The translations under genes and the position numbers were made by a program. A stretch of 41,081 bases of DNA from an uncultured beta proteobacterium (lineage in GTDB: Bacteria; Pseudomonadota; Gammaproteobacteria; Burkholderiales; Burkholderiaceae_C): contig CAIWNX010000178.1 of NCBI GenBank assembly GCA_903914175.1, forward strand, positions 1-41,081, written 5' to 3'. The notes under the pieces are model-generated. The model had not been told where the DNA came from. It made no database searches and saw nothing but the letters and a program-made list of their open reading frames with translations. Below, piece after piece: positions 1-7,889 of the stretch; position 1 is the stretch's first letter; every line of letters starts with the position of its first letter.

Positions 1-1479
1 ACCGGCAATGTCGCCGAACAGCACCATCTTGGGCAGGCCGCCGCGTTTGGATTTGGTGGCGTAGCCAACCGCCCGCAAATAGCGGTCATCCAGATGCTCC
101 AGCCCCGCCAGCAACACGCCGCTGCGCGCCGCTTCGGCAAACATGAAGTCCTTGATTTCCACAATGCTGGGAACGGCGTCGCGCGCATGGCCGAAGAATT
201 CCAGGCAAACCGTTCGCACATGGCTGGGCATGCGGTGCACGACCCAGCGCGCGCTGGTGATCAAGCCATCGCAGCCTTCTTTCTGGATACCCGGCAGGCC
301 GCTGAGGAATTTGTCGGTGACGTCCTTGCCCAGGCCTTCCTTGCGGAACGCCGTGCCCGGGATGTCGAGTCGTTCCGTGCGCAACAGCGTCTTGCCGTCG
401 GCCTTGAAATACTTGAGCTCGAAACTGGCCAGCGCCGCGTCATGAATCTTGCCCAGGTTGTGCCCCAGGCGCGTCACTTCCAGCCACTCGGCCTGCGGCG
501 TCACCATGCGCCAGCTCGCCAGGTTGTCCAGCGCCGTGCCCCACAGCACCGCTTTCTTGCCGCCGGCGTTCATGGCGATGTTGCCGCCGATGCACGAGGC
601 TTCGGCCGAGGTCGGGTCCACCGCAAAAACAAAACCACCGCGCTCGGCCGCGTCTGAGACGCGCTGCGTCACAACACCCGCTTCGGTCCAGACGGTTGCG
701 ACGGGCCGCTCGATCCCGGGCAGCGCGACCATCTCGACTTCCGTCATGGCCTCTAACTTTTCGGTGTTGATGACCACACTCTTCCAGGTCAGCGGAATCG
801 CGCCGCCGGTGTAGCCGGTGCCGCCGCCACGCGGAATGATGGTCAGGCCCAGATCAATACAACCCTTGACCAGTCCGGCCATCTCGGCTTCGCTATCGGG
901 TGTCAGAACGACAAAGGGGTATTCGACGCGCCAGTCAGTGGCGTCGGTCACGTGGCTGACGCGTGACAGGCCATCAAACTTGATGTTGTCTTTCGCCGTC
1001 AGGCGGCTCAGTACACGCTGCGTCGTGCGCCGCAGCGTCGCGACCTCGACAAAAGCCGCATCAAACGCCAGCACCGCCTTGTCGGCTGCCACCAGCAATT
1101 CGCCCACCATGGCATCGCGCTCGGGATCGCTCTCGGGCGTGCGCCTTTTTTGCACTTCCGAGAGCCGGTGCTGCAGGGCTTCCACCAGGAGCACGCGGCG
1201 CTTCGGGTTGTCGAGCAAATCATCGTGCAAATACGGATTGCGCTGCACCACCCAGATGTCGCCCAGCACTTCGTACAGCATGCGCGCCGAGCGCCCGGTG
1301 CGGCGTTCCTCGCGCAATTGGTTGAGCAAATCCCAGGATGCACTGCCGAGCAGGCGGATGACGATTTCGCGGTCGGAAAACGAGGTGTAGTTGTACGGAA
1401 TCTCGCGGATACGAGCGTGCGCGTGCGGCACGTGCGCACCAGCGCCAGGCAAAGGATTGAGCGGAGTCGGGAAATTCAT
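1..1479 (-). CDS. DUF3683-type FAD/FMN-binding oxidoreductase (N-terminal part, cut by window edge)
   Basis: This gene is absent from the ORF track because its stop lies outside the window. Reading the minus strand from ATG at 1479 gives 493 open codons to base 1. The protein starts [20 protein letters not shown], and the first ~160 residues resemble the DUF3683 region of large Burkholderiales oxidases. A FAD_binding_4 (PCMH-type) domain follows, with the FAD-pyrophosphate motifs [14 protein letters not shown] and [13 protein letters not shown]. Family members usually run past 1,200 residues and continue into a flavoenzyme C-domain and iron-sulfur modules, so well over half the protein is missing here. 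They are often compared with glycolate or D-lactate dehydrogenases; the substrate cannot be read from this part. A TAATAT hexamer lies 10 nt before the ATG, so the leader may be very short. The family call is firm; the substrate is unknown. Confidence 0.85.
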   Translation of the reverse strand, partial: MNFPTPLNPLPGAGAHVPHAHARIREIPYNYTSFSDREIVIRLLGSASWDLLNQLREERRTGRSARMLYEVLGDIWVVQRNPYLHDDLLDNPKRRVLLVEALQHRLSEVQKRRTPESDPERDAMVGELLVAADKAVLAFDAAFVEVATLRRTTQRVLSRLTAKDNIKFDGLSRVSHVTDATDWRVEYPFVVLTPDSEAEMAGLVKGCIDLGLTIIPRGGGTGYTGGAIPLTWKSVVINTEKLEAMTEVEMVALPGIERPVATVWTEAGVVTQRVSDAAERGGFVFAVDPTSAEASCIGGNIAMNAGGKKAVLWGTALDNLASWRMVTPQAEWLEVTRLGHNLGKIHDAALASFELKYFKADGKTLLRTERLDIPGTAFRKEGLGKDVTDKFLSGLPGIQKEGCDGLITSARWVVHRMPSHVRTVCLEFFGHARDAVPSIVEIKDFMFAEAARSGVLLAGLEHLDDRYLRAVGYATKSKRGGLPKMVLFGDIAG

Positions 1480-1545
1480 TGGACTGAGGATATTACCGCA
1501 GTGCAACATTCACCTGCGGCCCACATGGAAACTTGCGGGCCGGGT

Positions 1546-2814
1546 TCAAACCAGCCACAGCAAGGGCAACAATCCCAGAACGGACAGACCGATCAGCAGC
1601 CATGCGCTTTGAATGCCGGCCGCACCACGCGACAGGAAGTAGGCGTAGGCACCTTTGGCCACGTTGTTGCTGGCGGCCGCCACCAGTATCCCAATCGCGG
1701 CAACCGAGGGCGGCGTCACAGTCCCGGAGGCCTGCGTCATGCCCATGATGAAGGGATCAATATCGGCAACACCCATCATCGCCGACAGCGTATAAACGCC
1801 AGCGCGCCCGAGGTAGACGGCGGCGAGATGGGTCGCGATCAGCATGGCAAGAAACAGCAGGGTAAACACAAGCGCTGCGCGCAGCTCAAGCGGATTGCGC
1901 GGCGTTGCCGGGTCCTGGACCGCATCGGTGCTGGCATCGCGCCGCTGCGCCCATAACCAGCCAATGCCAATCGCCAGCGCACCCAGAGCAAGGAATGAAG
2001 GCCCCAGCGCATTCATCAGTTCCCGGTTGAACAAAGCCAACAGCACCGCCAGCCGCAGGTACATCACGCCCGATGCAATCAGGATGCCACCGGAAAAAAG
2101 ATGCGGCAGGCTCTCCTTGGCCGAGCGCTTGGCGAGAACCACGGTGGTCACCGTCGACGAATAGGCGCCGCCCAGAATCGAAGCCAGTATCACGCCGCCC
2201 TGACCTTTGGACAGTTTCTGAATGACATAGCTGCCGTAGGAAACCGCACTCACCGCGACCACCACCAGCCAGGTCTTGAACGGATTGATCTGGAACTGGC
2301 TGAAGCCCTCGTTTGGCAGGATCGGCAGGATCACCGCCGTGAGCAGCAGGAACTTGGTGAAGGTGACAACGTCTTCTGGCGTGATGCGCCGCGCCAGCCC
2401 TTCCAGCCCCCCTTTGAGTTCGAGCAGCAGCATGGTGAGCACACCCAGCGTCGTGGCGATCCACAAATGCTGCTGGAATACCAGTGCGCCGATCAAGTAG
2501 GTGATGAGGCCGGCCAGTTCGGTCGTGAGCCCGACCAATTCACCCGTGACCAGTTTGTGCCAGTACGAAAGCATCAGGAATCCGGCGACCGCGATAAATC
2601 CAAGCGCCAGCGGCAGCATCTGACTGCCTGACAAGGCAGCCATTGCGTAGCCGACCAGGCCGATCAGTGGGAAGGTGCGAACCCCACCGAACACAAATAT
2701 TTCAGCGGCCGCCTTTTTCCCCTCGCGCTCAAGTCCGATCAGAAACGAGAGAAAAAGTACCAGAAGGATGTTCTGCGCCTGTGGCGCCAGCCACTCACTC
2801 AGTGCCATGGACAT
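1546..2814 (-). CDS. MgtC/SapB and DUF4010 family integral membrane protein
   Basis: A 422-residue, strongly hydrophobic protein. The first ~130 residues form an MgtC/SapB-like domain, with the family signature FLIGLEREGKK and GGVRTFPLIGLVGY. The rest (about 150-420) is a DUF4010-type block of many membrane helices with the conserved-looking segment GGAYSSTVTTVVLAKRS. The protein should sit in the inner membrane with about 12 helices. MgtC-type proteins are linked to magnesium limitation and pH homeostasis in other bacteria, but the role of the DUF4010 fusion is not established. A GGGGAG ribosome site lies about 10 nt before the ATG at 2814; an in-frame ATG two codons downstream (2808) is equally possible. 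It is 66 bp downstream of the FAD oxidoreductase's start and is read in the same direction. Confidence 0.85.
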   Translation of the reverse strand: MSMALSEWLAPQAQNILLVLFLSFLIGLEREGKKAAAEIFVFGGVRTFPLIGLVGYAMAALSGSQMLPLALGFIAVAGFLMLSYWHKLVTGELVGLTTELAGLITYLIGALVFQQHLWIATTLGVLTMLLLELKGGLEGLARRITPEDVVTFTKFLLLTAVILPILPNEGFSQFQINPFKTWLVVVAVSAVSYGSYVIQKLSKGQGGVILASILGGAYSSTVTTVVLAKRSAKESLPHLFSGGILIASGVMYLRLAVLLALFNRELMNALGPSFLALGALAIGIGWLWAQRRDASTDAVQDPATPRNPLELRAALVFTLLFLAMLIATHLAAVYLGRAGVYTLSAMMGVADIDPFIMGMTQASGTVTPPSVAAIGILVAAASNNVAKGAYAYFLSRGAAGIQSAWLLIGLSVLGLLPLLWLV

Positions 2815-2860
2815 GCTGAATTATCTCCCCCATTTCGCAGCCAGCGCTTGGCTGCTTAGC

Positions 2861-4312
2861 CTAAACGCCGGTGGCCTGTGCCATCAAGGCGCGCCAGCGC
2901 TGGTAACGCGCTTGCAGCGCTGAATCGCTCTGCGCCGGGAAGATTTCCTCATGCGCGCCCTGGTTCCAGTCTGCGGGCCGACCGCAGGCCAGATAAGCGA
3001 TGCCGCGTGCGCTGGCTTCCGGGTCGTCGCGCCGGTGCACCGGCAGACCGCTGCTGCAGGCCAGGCGCTGGCACAGGCCGTCGAGCAGGGAGACGCCACC
3101 GCTGATGCGGATGCGCCGCGCGGCAGGCACATACTGGTTCATGTGATCGATGTTGGCCTGCAGCAAAAAAGCGATGCTCTCGACCACCGCCACGGCCTTG
3201 AGCCAGGGCTCGGCCTCGCCGACAAAGCGCGACTCAAACTCAGGCTGCCAGAAGGGTCCGCCCAGGCCGGCGATGCCGTTAAGAAACAGCGGCGGCGCCT
3301 CGGGCCGCTTCAGCCATAGCGGCAGCTCATGGGTGAGTTGGTCCATGCCAAACTCCTTGCGAACCCACTCCAGCGCGGTACCGGCACCGTTCACATTGCC
3401 TTCGACCATGTAGACCCGGCTCGCACCATCGTCCCGGATGATACCGGTCAACTGGCGTGGCACGTGGCCAGGAAAGTGCGTGAGTGCGCGTTGCACGAAA
3501 GCGCTGGTGCCAATGTTGATATAGGCCGAGTCCGCTTCGGGCCAGCCAAAGGCGAACACGGCAGCCGACTGGTCGCCGTTGACCGCTGTGAGGGGGATGG
3601 CAGCACCCGGCAGATCGAGCGTGCCCCAGGCGTAACAGGTCGGCACGCTACGGGGCAGAAAACCGGCTGGCAGACCGAACAGCGCAAGCAACTCAGGGTC
3701 CCAGTCATGCGTCTGCAAATTCCATAACTGGGTGCGCGCGGCGCACTGCGGGTCGGCCAGAAAAGGCTGCTCTGTGCACAAGCGAAACGCCACAAAGCTC
3801 GCCATCGGACCCCAGCACAGGGTCTGGTTTTCCAGCGCGGCACGCACGGCGGGCAAATGGTCCAGCGCCCAGCGCAATTTGCTGGCGCCGTAGTGTGGCG
3901 AGAGAAAGAGCCCGGTCTTGCGGTGCACGCTATCGGCGTGTGGCTGCAACTGATCAATCCAGGCGTGGGCGCGTCGATCCTGCCAGCTAAATATCGGCGA
4001 CAGCGGCGCACCCGTCAGCCGGTGCCAGCAGATCACGCTGGAGCGCTGGCTGGAAAGCCCTGCCCCCACCACGTCCTGCCGTCGCGCGCCGAGCCCCTGC
4101 AAGGCCTGCGTCGCGGCCACGCGAACCGAGTTCACGATCTCCTCGCCGTCCTGCTCGGCCCAGTCGGCCTGCGGGTAGGTGATGGCGATGTTTGCCACGG
4201 CGCTGGAGAGCGTGCGCCCGTTTCGATCCAACACCAAGGCACGGCTCGCGTGCGTTCCCTGGTCAATGGCCAGGACCAGCGGTTTGCTCACAGCACTGAT
4301 CTGTTCGTCCAT
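2861..4312 (-). CDS. FGGY-family carbohydrate or polyol kinase (glycerol-kinase-like)
   Basis: A protein of 483 residues from the ATG at 4312; the ORF track begins five codons earlier at a TTG. It shows the two-domain FGGY kinase fold: the N-terminal phosphate-binding loop AIDQGTHASRALVLD, the substrate-region segment FSWQDRRAHAWIDQL, and AVNGDQSAAVFAFG, which carries the expected catalytic Asp. The C-terminal adenosine motif is ISGGVSLLDGLCQRLA. Length and order match glycerol kinase (about 500 residues), but the glycerol-kinase signature DQGTTSSR is changed to DQGTHASR and overall similarity looks moderate, so the substrate could be glycerol or another polyol or sugar. It follows a Bug-type receptor and a GntR gene on the same strand, 71 bp downstream of the receptor, suggesting one catabolic unit. 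The family is sure; the substrate is not. Confidence 0.85.
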   Translation of the reverse strand: MDEQISAVSKPLVLAIDQGTHASRALVLDRNGRTLSSAVANIAITYPQADWAEQDGEEIVNSVRVAATQALQGLGARRQDVVGAGLSSQRSSVICWHRLTGAPLSPIFSWQDRRAHAWIDQLQPHADSVHRKTGLFLSPHYGASKLRWALDHLPAVRAALENQTLCWGPMASFVAFRLCTEQPFLADPQCAARTQLWNLQTHDWDPELLALFGLPAGFLPRSVPTCYAWGTLDLPGAAIPLTAVNGDQSAAVFAFGWPEADSAYINIGTSAFVQRALTHFPGHVPRQLTGIIRDDGASRVYMVEGNVNGAGTALEWVRKEFGMDQLTHELPLWLKRPEAPPLFLNGIAGLGGPFWQPEFESRFVGEAEPWLKAVAVVESIAFLLQANIDHMNQYVPAARRIRISGGVSLLDGLCQRLACSSGLPVHRRDDPEASARGIAYLACGRPADWNQGAHEEIFPAQSDSALQARYQRWRALMAQATGV

Positions 4313-4383
4313 GGTCTTGCGTTCCAATCACCACCCATGCCGCACTGTACAACCAACAGCGCCCGATCAAGCCCGCTTCGCGT

Positions 4384-5388
4384 TCACTCCACTGAAATGT
4401 TCTTGGTCTTCACCAGCTTGGCCCACAGCGCCATCTGCGCCTGGATAAATTCACTGGCGGCTTTGGGCCCGCCTTTCTGGATCTCGCCACCCAATTGCGC
4501 GATGCGCGCCTTGACCTCAGGTGCGTCCATCGCCTTTTGCATGGCAGCAGCGACTTTTTCCACGATGGCGTCCGGCGTTCCTTCGGGTGCAAAAACGGCG
4601 TTCCATTCATAGATCTCGGCGCCTGCCAAGCCGGCCTCGGCCAGGGTTGGCACATCGGGCAGCATGGAGGCGCGCTTGTTCGATGTCACAGCCAGCGCCC
4701 GCAGCTTGCCCGATTGCACGTGTTGCAGCGTGGACGCCAGGTTGCCAAAGAACAGCGGCACCTGCCCGCCAATCACGTCGTTGAGTGCCGGGCCACCACC
4801 TTTGTAAGGCACATGCACCATGTCGACCTTGGCCGCCGATTCAAACAGCGCGCCGGCCAGGTGCTGGGCCGATCCATTGCCTGATGACGCGTAGGAAACG
4901 GCGTCCTTGCCGGACTTGGCCAAGGCCGTCAGTTCGGCGATATTGCGGGCCGGGACCTGGGCGTTGACCAGCACCACATTCGGAAACAGGGCGATGACGC
5001 CAATCGGGCGAAAGGCTTTGACGCTGTCGTAGGGTAACTTGGGGTAGAGCGACGGGTTCACCGCAAAGGACGAAGCGTCGAGCATCAGCGTGTAGCCGTT
5101 CGGTGCCGCCTTGGCGACCATGCTGGCACCAATCTGGCCGCCGGCGCCGGGCTTGTTCTCGATCACCACGTTCTGCCCCAGCGCCTCACCCATCTTGGGC
5201 GCTATCAAGCGGGCCATGGCATCGGCGCCGCCACCGGGTGGATACGTCACCACCAGGGTGATGGGACGGGTCGGCCAGGCAGCGACTTGGGCGAAGGCGC
5301 AAGGCGCAGCGGCCAGCAAACCCAATGCGCTCAGCACGGCCAGACGCCGCAAGGAAATGAGAAAGGAGTTAGGACGCGCAGGGATCAT
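4384..5388 (-). CDS. Bug-family tripartite tricarboxylate transporter substrate-binding protein
   Basis: A periplasmic solute receptor of 334 residues from the ATG at 5388, which has GGAG just upstream. The ORF track adds 42 unlikely residues before it. A signal peptide ends near LLAAAPCAFAQ. The mature part shows the TctC/Bug hallmarks: WPTRPITLVVTYPPGGGADAMAR, ENKPGAGGQIGASMVAKAAP, YASSGNGSAQHLAG and VPYKGGGPALNDVIGG. Bug proteins typically bind small carboxylates or similar metabolites. No TctA or TctB membrane genes are nearby, so it must borrow a distant permease or act as a sensor; such orphans are typical of Burkholderiales. It lies between the gntR gene and the FGGY kinase on the same strand, which suggests that its ligand is related to the kinase substrate. 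The ligand is unknown. Confidence 0.9.
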   Translation of the reverse strand: MIPARPNSFLISLRRLAVLSALGLLAAAPCAFAQVAAWPTRPITLVVTYPPGGGADAMARLIAPKMGEALGQNVVIENKPGAGGQIGASMVAKAAPNGYTLMLDASSFAVNPSLYPKLPYDSVKAFRPIGVIALFPNVVLVNAQVPARNIAELTALAKSGKDAVSYASSGNGSAQHLAGALFESAAKVDMVHVPYKGGGPALNDVIGGQVPLFFGNLASTLQHVQSGKLRALAVTSNKRASMLPDVPTLAEAGLAGAEIYEWNAVFAPEGTPDAIVEKVAAAMQKAMDAPEVKARIAQLGGEIQKGGPKAASEFIQAQMALWAKLVKTKNISVE

Positions 5389-5425
5389 TTGAGGCTCCAG
5401 GGTTGAGGATGAGTTGATGTTGGCT

Positions 5426-6163
5426 TTAACGGACCTGTGCCGTGTATTCAAAAGAAAATGCATCGCCCAGTGTGCTGCGCAATTCGACGCAGCGACCAGC
5501 CAGGTCAAAGGCACGCCTTTGCACGCGCACGCAGGGATGACCCTTGTCGAGTTGCAAGCGGCGACCTTGCGTCTGCGTGAGTTGACCGAAGGAGAGCTGG
5601 TCTTGCGCGTGGTGAATCACGACACCACAGACGCGCTGGTACATGGGGTAGAGCAAATCGTCCCAGGCCGCTGTGTCGGATTCGGCCAGCGCTTCGAACA
5701 TGGGCAGGGGCAACACCAGGGTTTCGAGCAGGCAAGGCCTTGCGTCAATGCTGCGCAGGCGTTCCAAGGCAATCACACTGGCGCCGGCCGGCAGGCCCAA
5801 GGCATCGGCTTCGTCGAGGCCCGCCAGGCGGCACTTGCGACTCAGAATTCGCGAGTCGGGTGTCGTCTGAACTTCACCACCTTGGCGGAATCTGAAGAAA
5901 CGCATCATGGACGCGCCACCCAGACCGGAAGTGACGAAAGTTCCCTTGCCATGACGGCGTTCCAGCAAGGCTTCGGAAACCAGCAGCGACAGGGCCTGGC
6001 GGATCGTGCCCAGCGCCACACCGTAGGACTTGGCCAGGATCGCCTCCGGCGGGATCGCTTCACCCGGCACCCATTCGCCTTGCAGAATCCGGCTGCGCAG
6101 CGCAGCCGCCAGCCAGCCGTAGCGGCTTTGTCCGCGCGTGGGTGCTTCAGTTGCTTGCAGCAT
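5426..6163 (-). CDS. GntR-family transcriptional regulator with UTRA ligand domain (HutC subfamily)
   Basis: A 245-residue regulator. Residues ~14-85 form a winged helix-turn-helix typical of GntR, with LRSRILQGEWVPGEAIPPE, the recognition stretch SYGVALGTIRQALSLL and the wing LLERRHGKGTFVT. Residues ~95-240 look like a UTRA effector domain of the HutC subfamily (FRFRQGGEVQTTPDSRI; LSFGQLTQTQGRRLQLDKGHPC). It is divergent from the amidohydrolase, with the two starts 58 bp apart, and upstream of the Bug receptor and FGGY kinase. It therefore probably controls both directions, binding the inverted repeat at 6194-6209. The effector is probably a metabolite of the pathway. No strong ribosome site precedes the ATG at 6163, so the exact start is somewhat uncertain. 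Confidence 0.9.
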   Translation of the reverse strand: MLQATEAPTRGQSRYGWLAAALRSRILQGEWVPGEAIPPEAILAKSYGVALGTIRQALSLLVSEALLERRHGKGTFVTSGLGGASMMRFFRFRQGGEVQTTPDSRILSRKCRLAGLDEADALGLPAGASVIALERLRSIDARPCLLETLVLPLPMFEALAESDTAAWDDLLYPMYQRVCGVVIHHAQDQLSFGQLTQTQGRRLQLDKGHPCVRVQRRAFDLAGRCVELRSTLGDAFSFEYTAQVR

Positions 6164-6186
6164 GGCTGTCTTTTGTTCCGTGGTAA

Positions 6187-6214
6187 TTGCTCTAGTCCTC
6201 TAGATGACTATAAT
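6187..6214 (+). promoter_or_regulatory. Candidate sigma-70 promoter of the amidohydrolase gene
   Basis: A perfect TATAAT lies at 6209-6214, with a TTGCTC at 6187-6192 as a possible -35 box (16-bp spacer). The GTG start of the gene is at 6222, only 7 nt after the -10 box, so transcription would start at or next to the start codon. The boxes are visible in the sequence; the use of this promoter is inferred. Confidence 0.55.
6194..6209. promoter_or_regulatory. Candidate GntR operator, inverted repeat inside promoter spacer
   Basis: AGTCCTCTAGATGACT is an inverted repeat matching its own complement at 14 of 16 positions. It fills the spacer between the proposed -35 and -10 boxes and lies between the divergent gntR and amidohydrolase genes. 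Binding here would block polymerase directly. The symmetry is seen; that the neighbouring GntR protein binds it is inferred from position. Confidence 0.5.
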
Positions 6215-6221
6215 TTAACCC

Positions 6222-7025
6222 GTGGATAGTTCTCTGTCAAATCATTTCGTCGATACCCATTTCCATGCCTTTGATGCCGGCGTGGCAGTCGCCGGTGCGC
6301 GCTACGTCCCCCAATACGACGCCGCTTTGGAGGCCTGGCAAAAGCTCAGCGCACCGCTGGGCGTACAGCGTGGCGTGCTGGTGCAAACCAGCTTCATGGG
6401 CACGGACAACCGCCGTCTGCTCGGTGAACTCAAGCGCCAGCCGCAACTGCTGCGCGGTGTGGCGGTTTTGTCGCCCACAACCGATGCAGCGGAACTGGCG
6501 CGCCTGGACGCGCTGGGTGTGCGCGGCATCCGTTTGAATCTGGCCGGCGCTTCACACGAAATCGACGACTGGCGCAGCGCCAGCAATTTCTGGACTGCCC
6601 TGCTGACCTTGGGCTGGCACCTTGAACTGCACACCGATGTCGGCGCTTTGCCACAGGTGCTGGCGCAACTACCGAGCGAGTTGGCGCTGGTGCTGGATCA
6701 CATGGGCAAACCCGCAGCCGCCTCGGCGGCTGACCCCACGTTCAAGGCGCTGGCCAGGCGATCGCGCCAGGCGCCGGTGCGCGTCAAACTCAGCGGCGCC
6801 TATCGGCTCGAAGGGCGCGAGCCCGGTTCGTTGGCAAAAGCCTGGCTGGGTGAACTCGGTGTTCAGCGTCTGCTCTGGGGCAGTGACTGGCCCTGCACCA
6901 ACCACGAGGCGCACGCCGATTACCCGCAACTGCTGAACGCGCTCTACGACTGGGTCGGAGACGAAGCGGCGCAGCAGATTCTGGTGACCAACCCAGTGGC
7001 GTTTTACTGGCCGGGTGCCGCTTGA
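6222..7025 (+). CDS. Amidohydrolase_2-family metal-dependent hydrolase (lactonase / PDC-hydrolase type)
   Basis: A 267-residue TIM-barrel hydrolase starting at GTG 6222. The family's metal and active-site motifs appear in order: VDTHFHAFD near residue 10 (the HxH pair), LGWHLELHTDV near 135, LVLDHMGKP near 160 and LLWGSDWP with the catalytic Asp near 225. This set fits 2-pyrone-4,6-dicarboxylate hydrolase (LigI), L-rhamnono- or L-fucono-lactonases and related enzymes that open lactone rings. It is divergent from gntR, and the other side carries a Bug receptor and an FGGY kinase, so a sugar-acid or lactone substrate is plausible. No Shine-Dalgarno can exist if transcription begins at the start codon as the promoter suggests. 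The family is secure; the substrate is open. Confidence 0.85.
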   Translation: MDSSLSNHFVDTHFHAFDAGVAVAGARYVPQYDAALEAWQKLSAPLGVQRGVLVQTSFMGTDNRRLLGELKRQPQLLRGVAVLSPTTDAAELARLDALGVRGIRLNLAGASHEIDDWRSASNFWTALLTLGWHLELHTDVGALPQVLAQLPSELALVLDHMGKPAAASAADPTFKALARRSRQAPVRVKLSGAYRLEGREPGSLAKAWLGELGVQRLLWGSDWPCTNHEAHADYPQLLNALYDWVGDEAAQQILVTNPVAFYWPGAA

Positions 7026-7073
7026 TCCGGGCAATGGCCCTGCGCTGTTCGATCTGAATTTCAGCCAGAAGAC

Positions 7074-7889
7074 CTACAGCCCCAGGGATTTTTCCGGCAA
7101 ACCCAGCGCGAGCCCGAGAAGCTGGGTGTAGAGCAGCGTGCGGATGGACGCCTCCGCGGTATCTGCCGGCAGCGCCTGCACGCCGTCAAAGCGCAGATGG
7201 CAGTGCGGGCAGGCGGTGCACATCACTTCGGCGCCACTGGCCAGCGCGTCCGTGATCTTGGCGCGCGTCATTTGCTCTGACAACGGGGTGTTCGCCTCGT
7301 GCAGCGGATCGCCGCAGCAGTCCAGTTTGCGCGGCCAGTCGATCGGTGTGGCACCGGTCAGTCGGATCAGGTCTTCAAAGATCGTCGGCGCCAGCGGGTT
7401 GTCAAAACGTGCCACGTTGCTCGGGCGCAGTGTGTGGCAGCCGTATTGGGCGGCGACGCGCATACCGGTGCGCGGCTCACGCACAGCCTGTGCCAGCGCA
7501 TCAACGCCGATCACACGCGCCAGCAGCGGCAACACGTGCTCGACCTCGGTTGTGCCCGACCAGGTCAAGCCCTCGGCGGCCAGTGCCTCAGTCATGCGTG
7601 CGCGCAGTGCCGCGTCCTCGTCCAGGAAAGCAATCGCATGGCGCAGCGTGCCAAAGCAGCAGGCGCAAGGCGTCAGCACATTGAGGCCGGAGCGCTCGGC
7701 CAGCGCCAGATTGCGGGCAGCGGCCAGCACAAAAGCGTCGCGGCTGACATCGCGTGCCGGATAGCCGCAGCAGGTGAAATCCAGTTCGACCAGCGTGACG
7801 CCCAGGTGTTGCAACACAGCGCGGGTTGAAGCGGCGTAGGCCGGCAGTTGGGATGGGATCTTGCAGCCCAGGAAAAGCGCGTATTTCAT
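7074..7889 (-). CDS. HdrB-like CCG-domain protein, probable catalytic/electron-transfer subunit of the Glp complex
   Basis: The true start is the ATG at 7889, giving 271 residues; the ORF track adds 42 residues. Two cysteine-rich CCG domains are visible. The first is GCKIPSQ, then TCCGYPARD, then TPCACCFG. The second is YGCHTLRPS, then LDCCGDPLHE, then CTACPHCH. This is the pattern of heterodisulfide reductase subunit B and of the C-terminal half of GlpC, where such cysteines bind a special 4Fe-4S cluster. The start overlaps the stop of the upstream iron-sulfur membrane gene by 4 bp (ATGA), so the two should be made together. With glpA and glpB upstream it most likely replaces the CCG half of GlpC, passing electrons from glycerol-3-phosphate oxidation towards quinone. 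That role is inference; the fold is clear. Confidence 0.85.
   Translation of the reverse strand: MKYALFLGCKIPSQLPAYAASTRAVLQHLGVTLVELDFTCCGYPARDVSRDAFVLAAARNLALAERSGLNVLTPCACCFGTLRHAIAFLDEDAALRARMTEALAAEGLTWSGTTEVEHVLPLLARVIGVDALAQAVREPRTGMRVAAQYGCHTLRPSNVARFDNPLAPTIFEDLIRLTGATPIDWPRKLDCCGDPLHEANTPLSEQMTRAKITDALASGAEVMCTACPHCHLRFDGVQALPADTAEASIRTLLYTQLLGLALGLPEKSLGL

Noticed and set aside
1008-1439. 143-residue minus ORF near the left end
   Set aside because: It is out of frame with the FAD oxidoreductase, which is the real gene but is missing from the track because it has no stop in the window.
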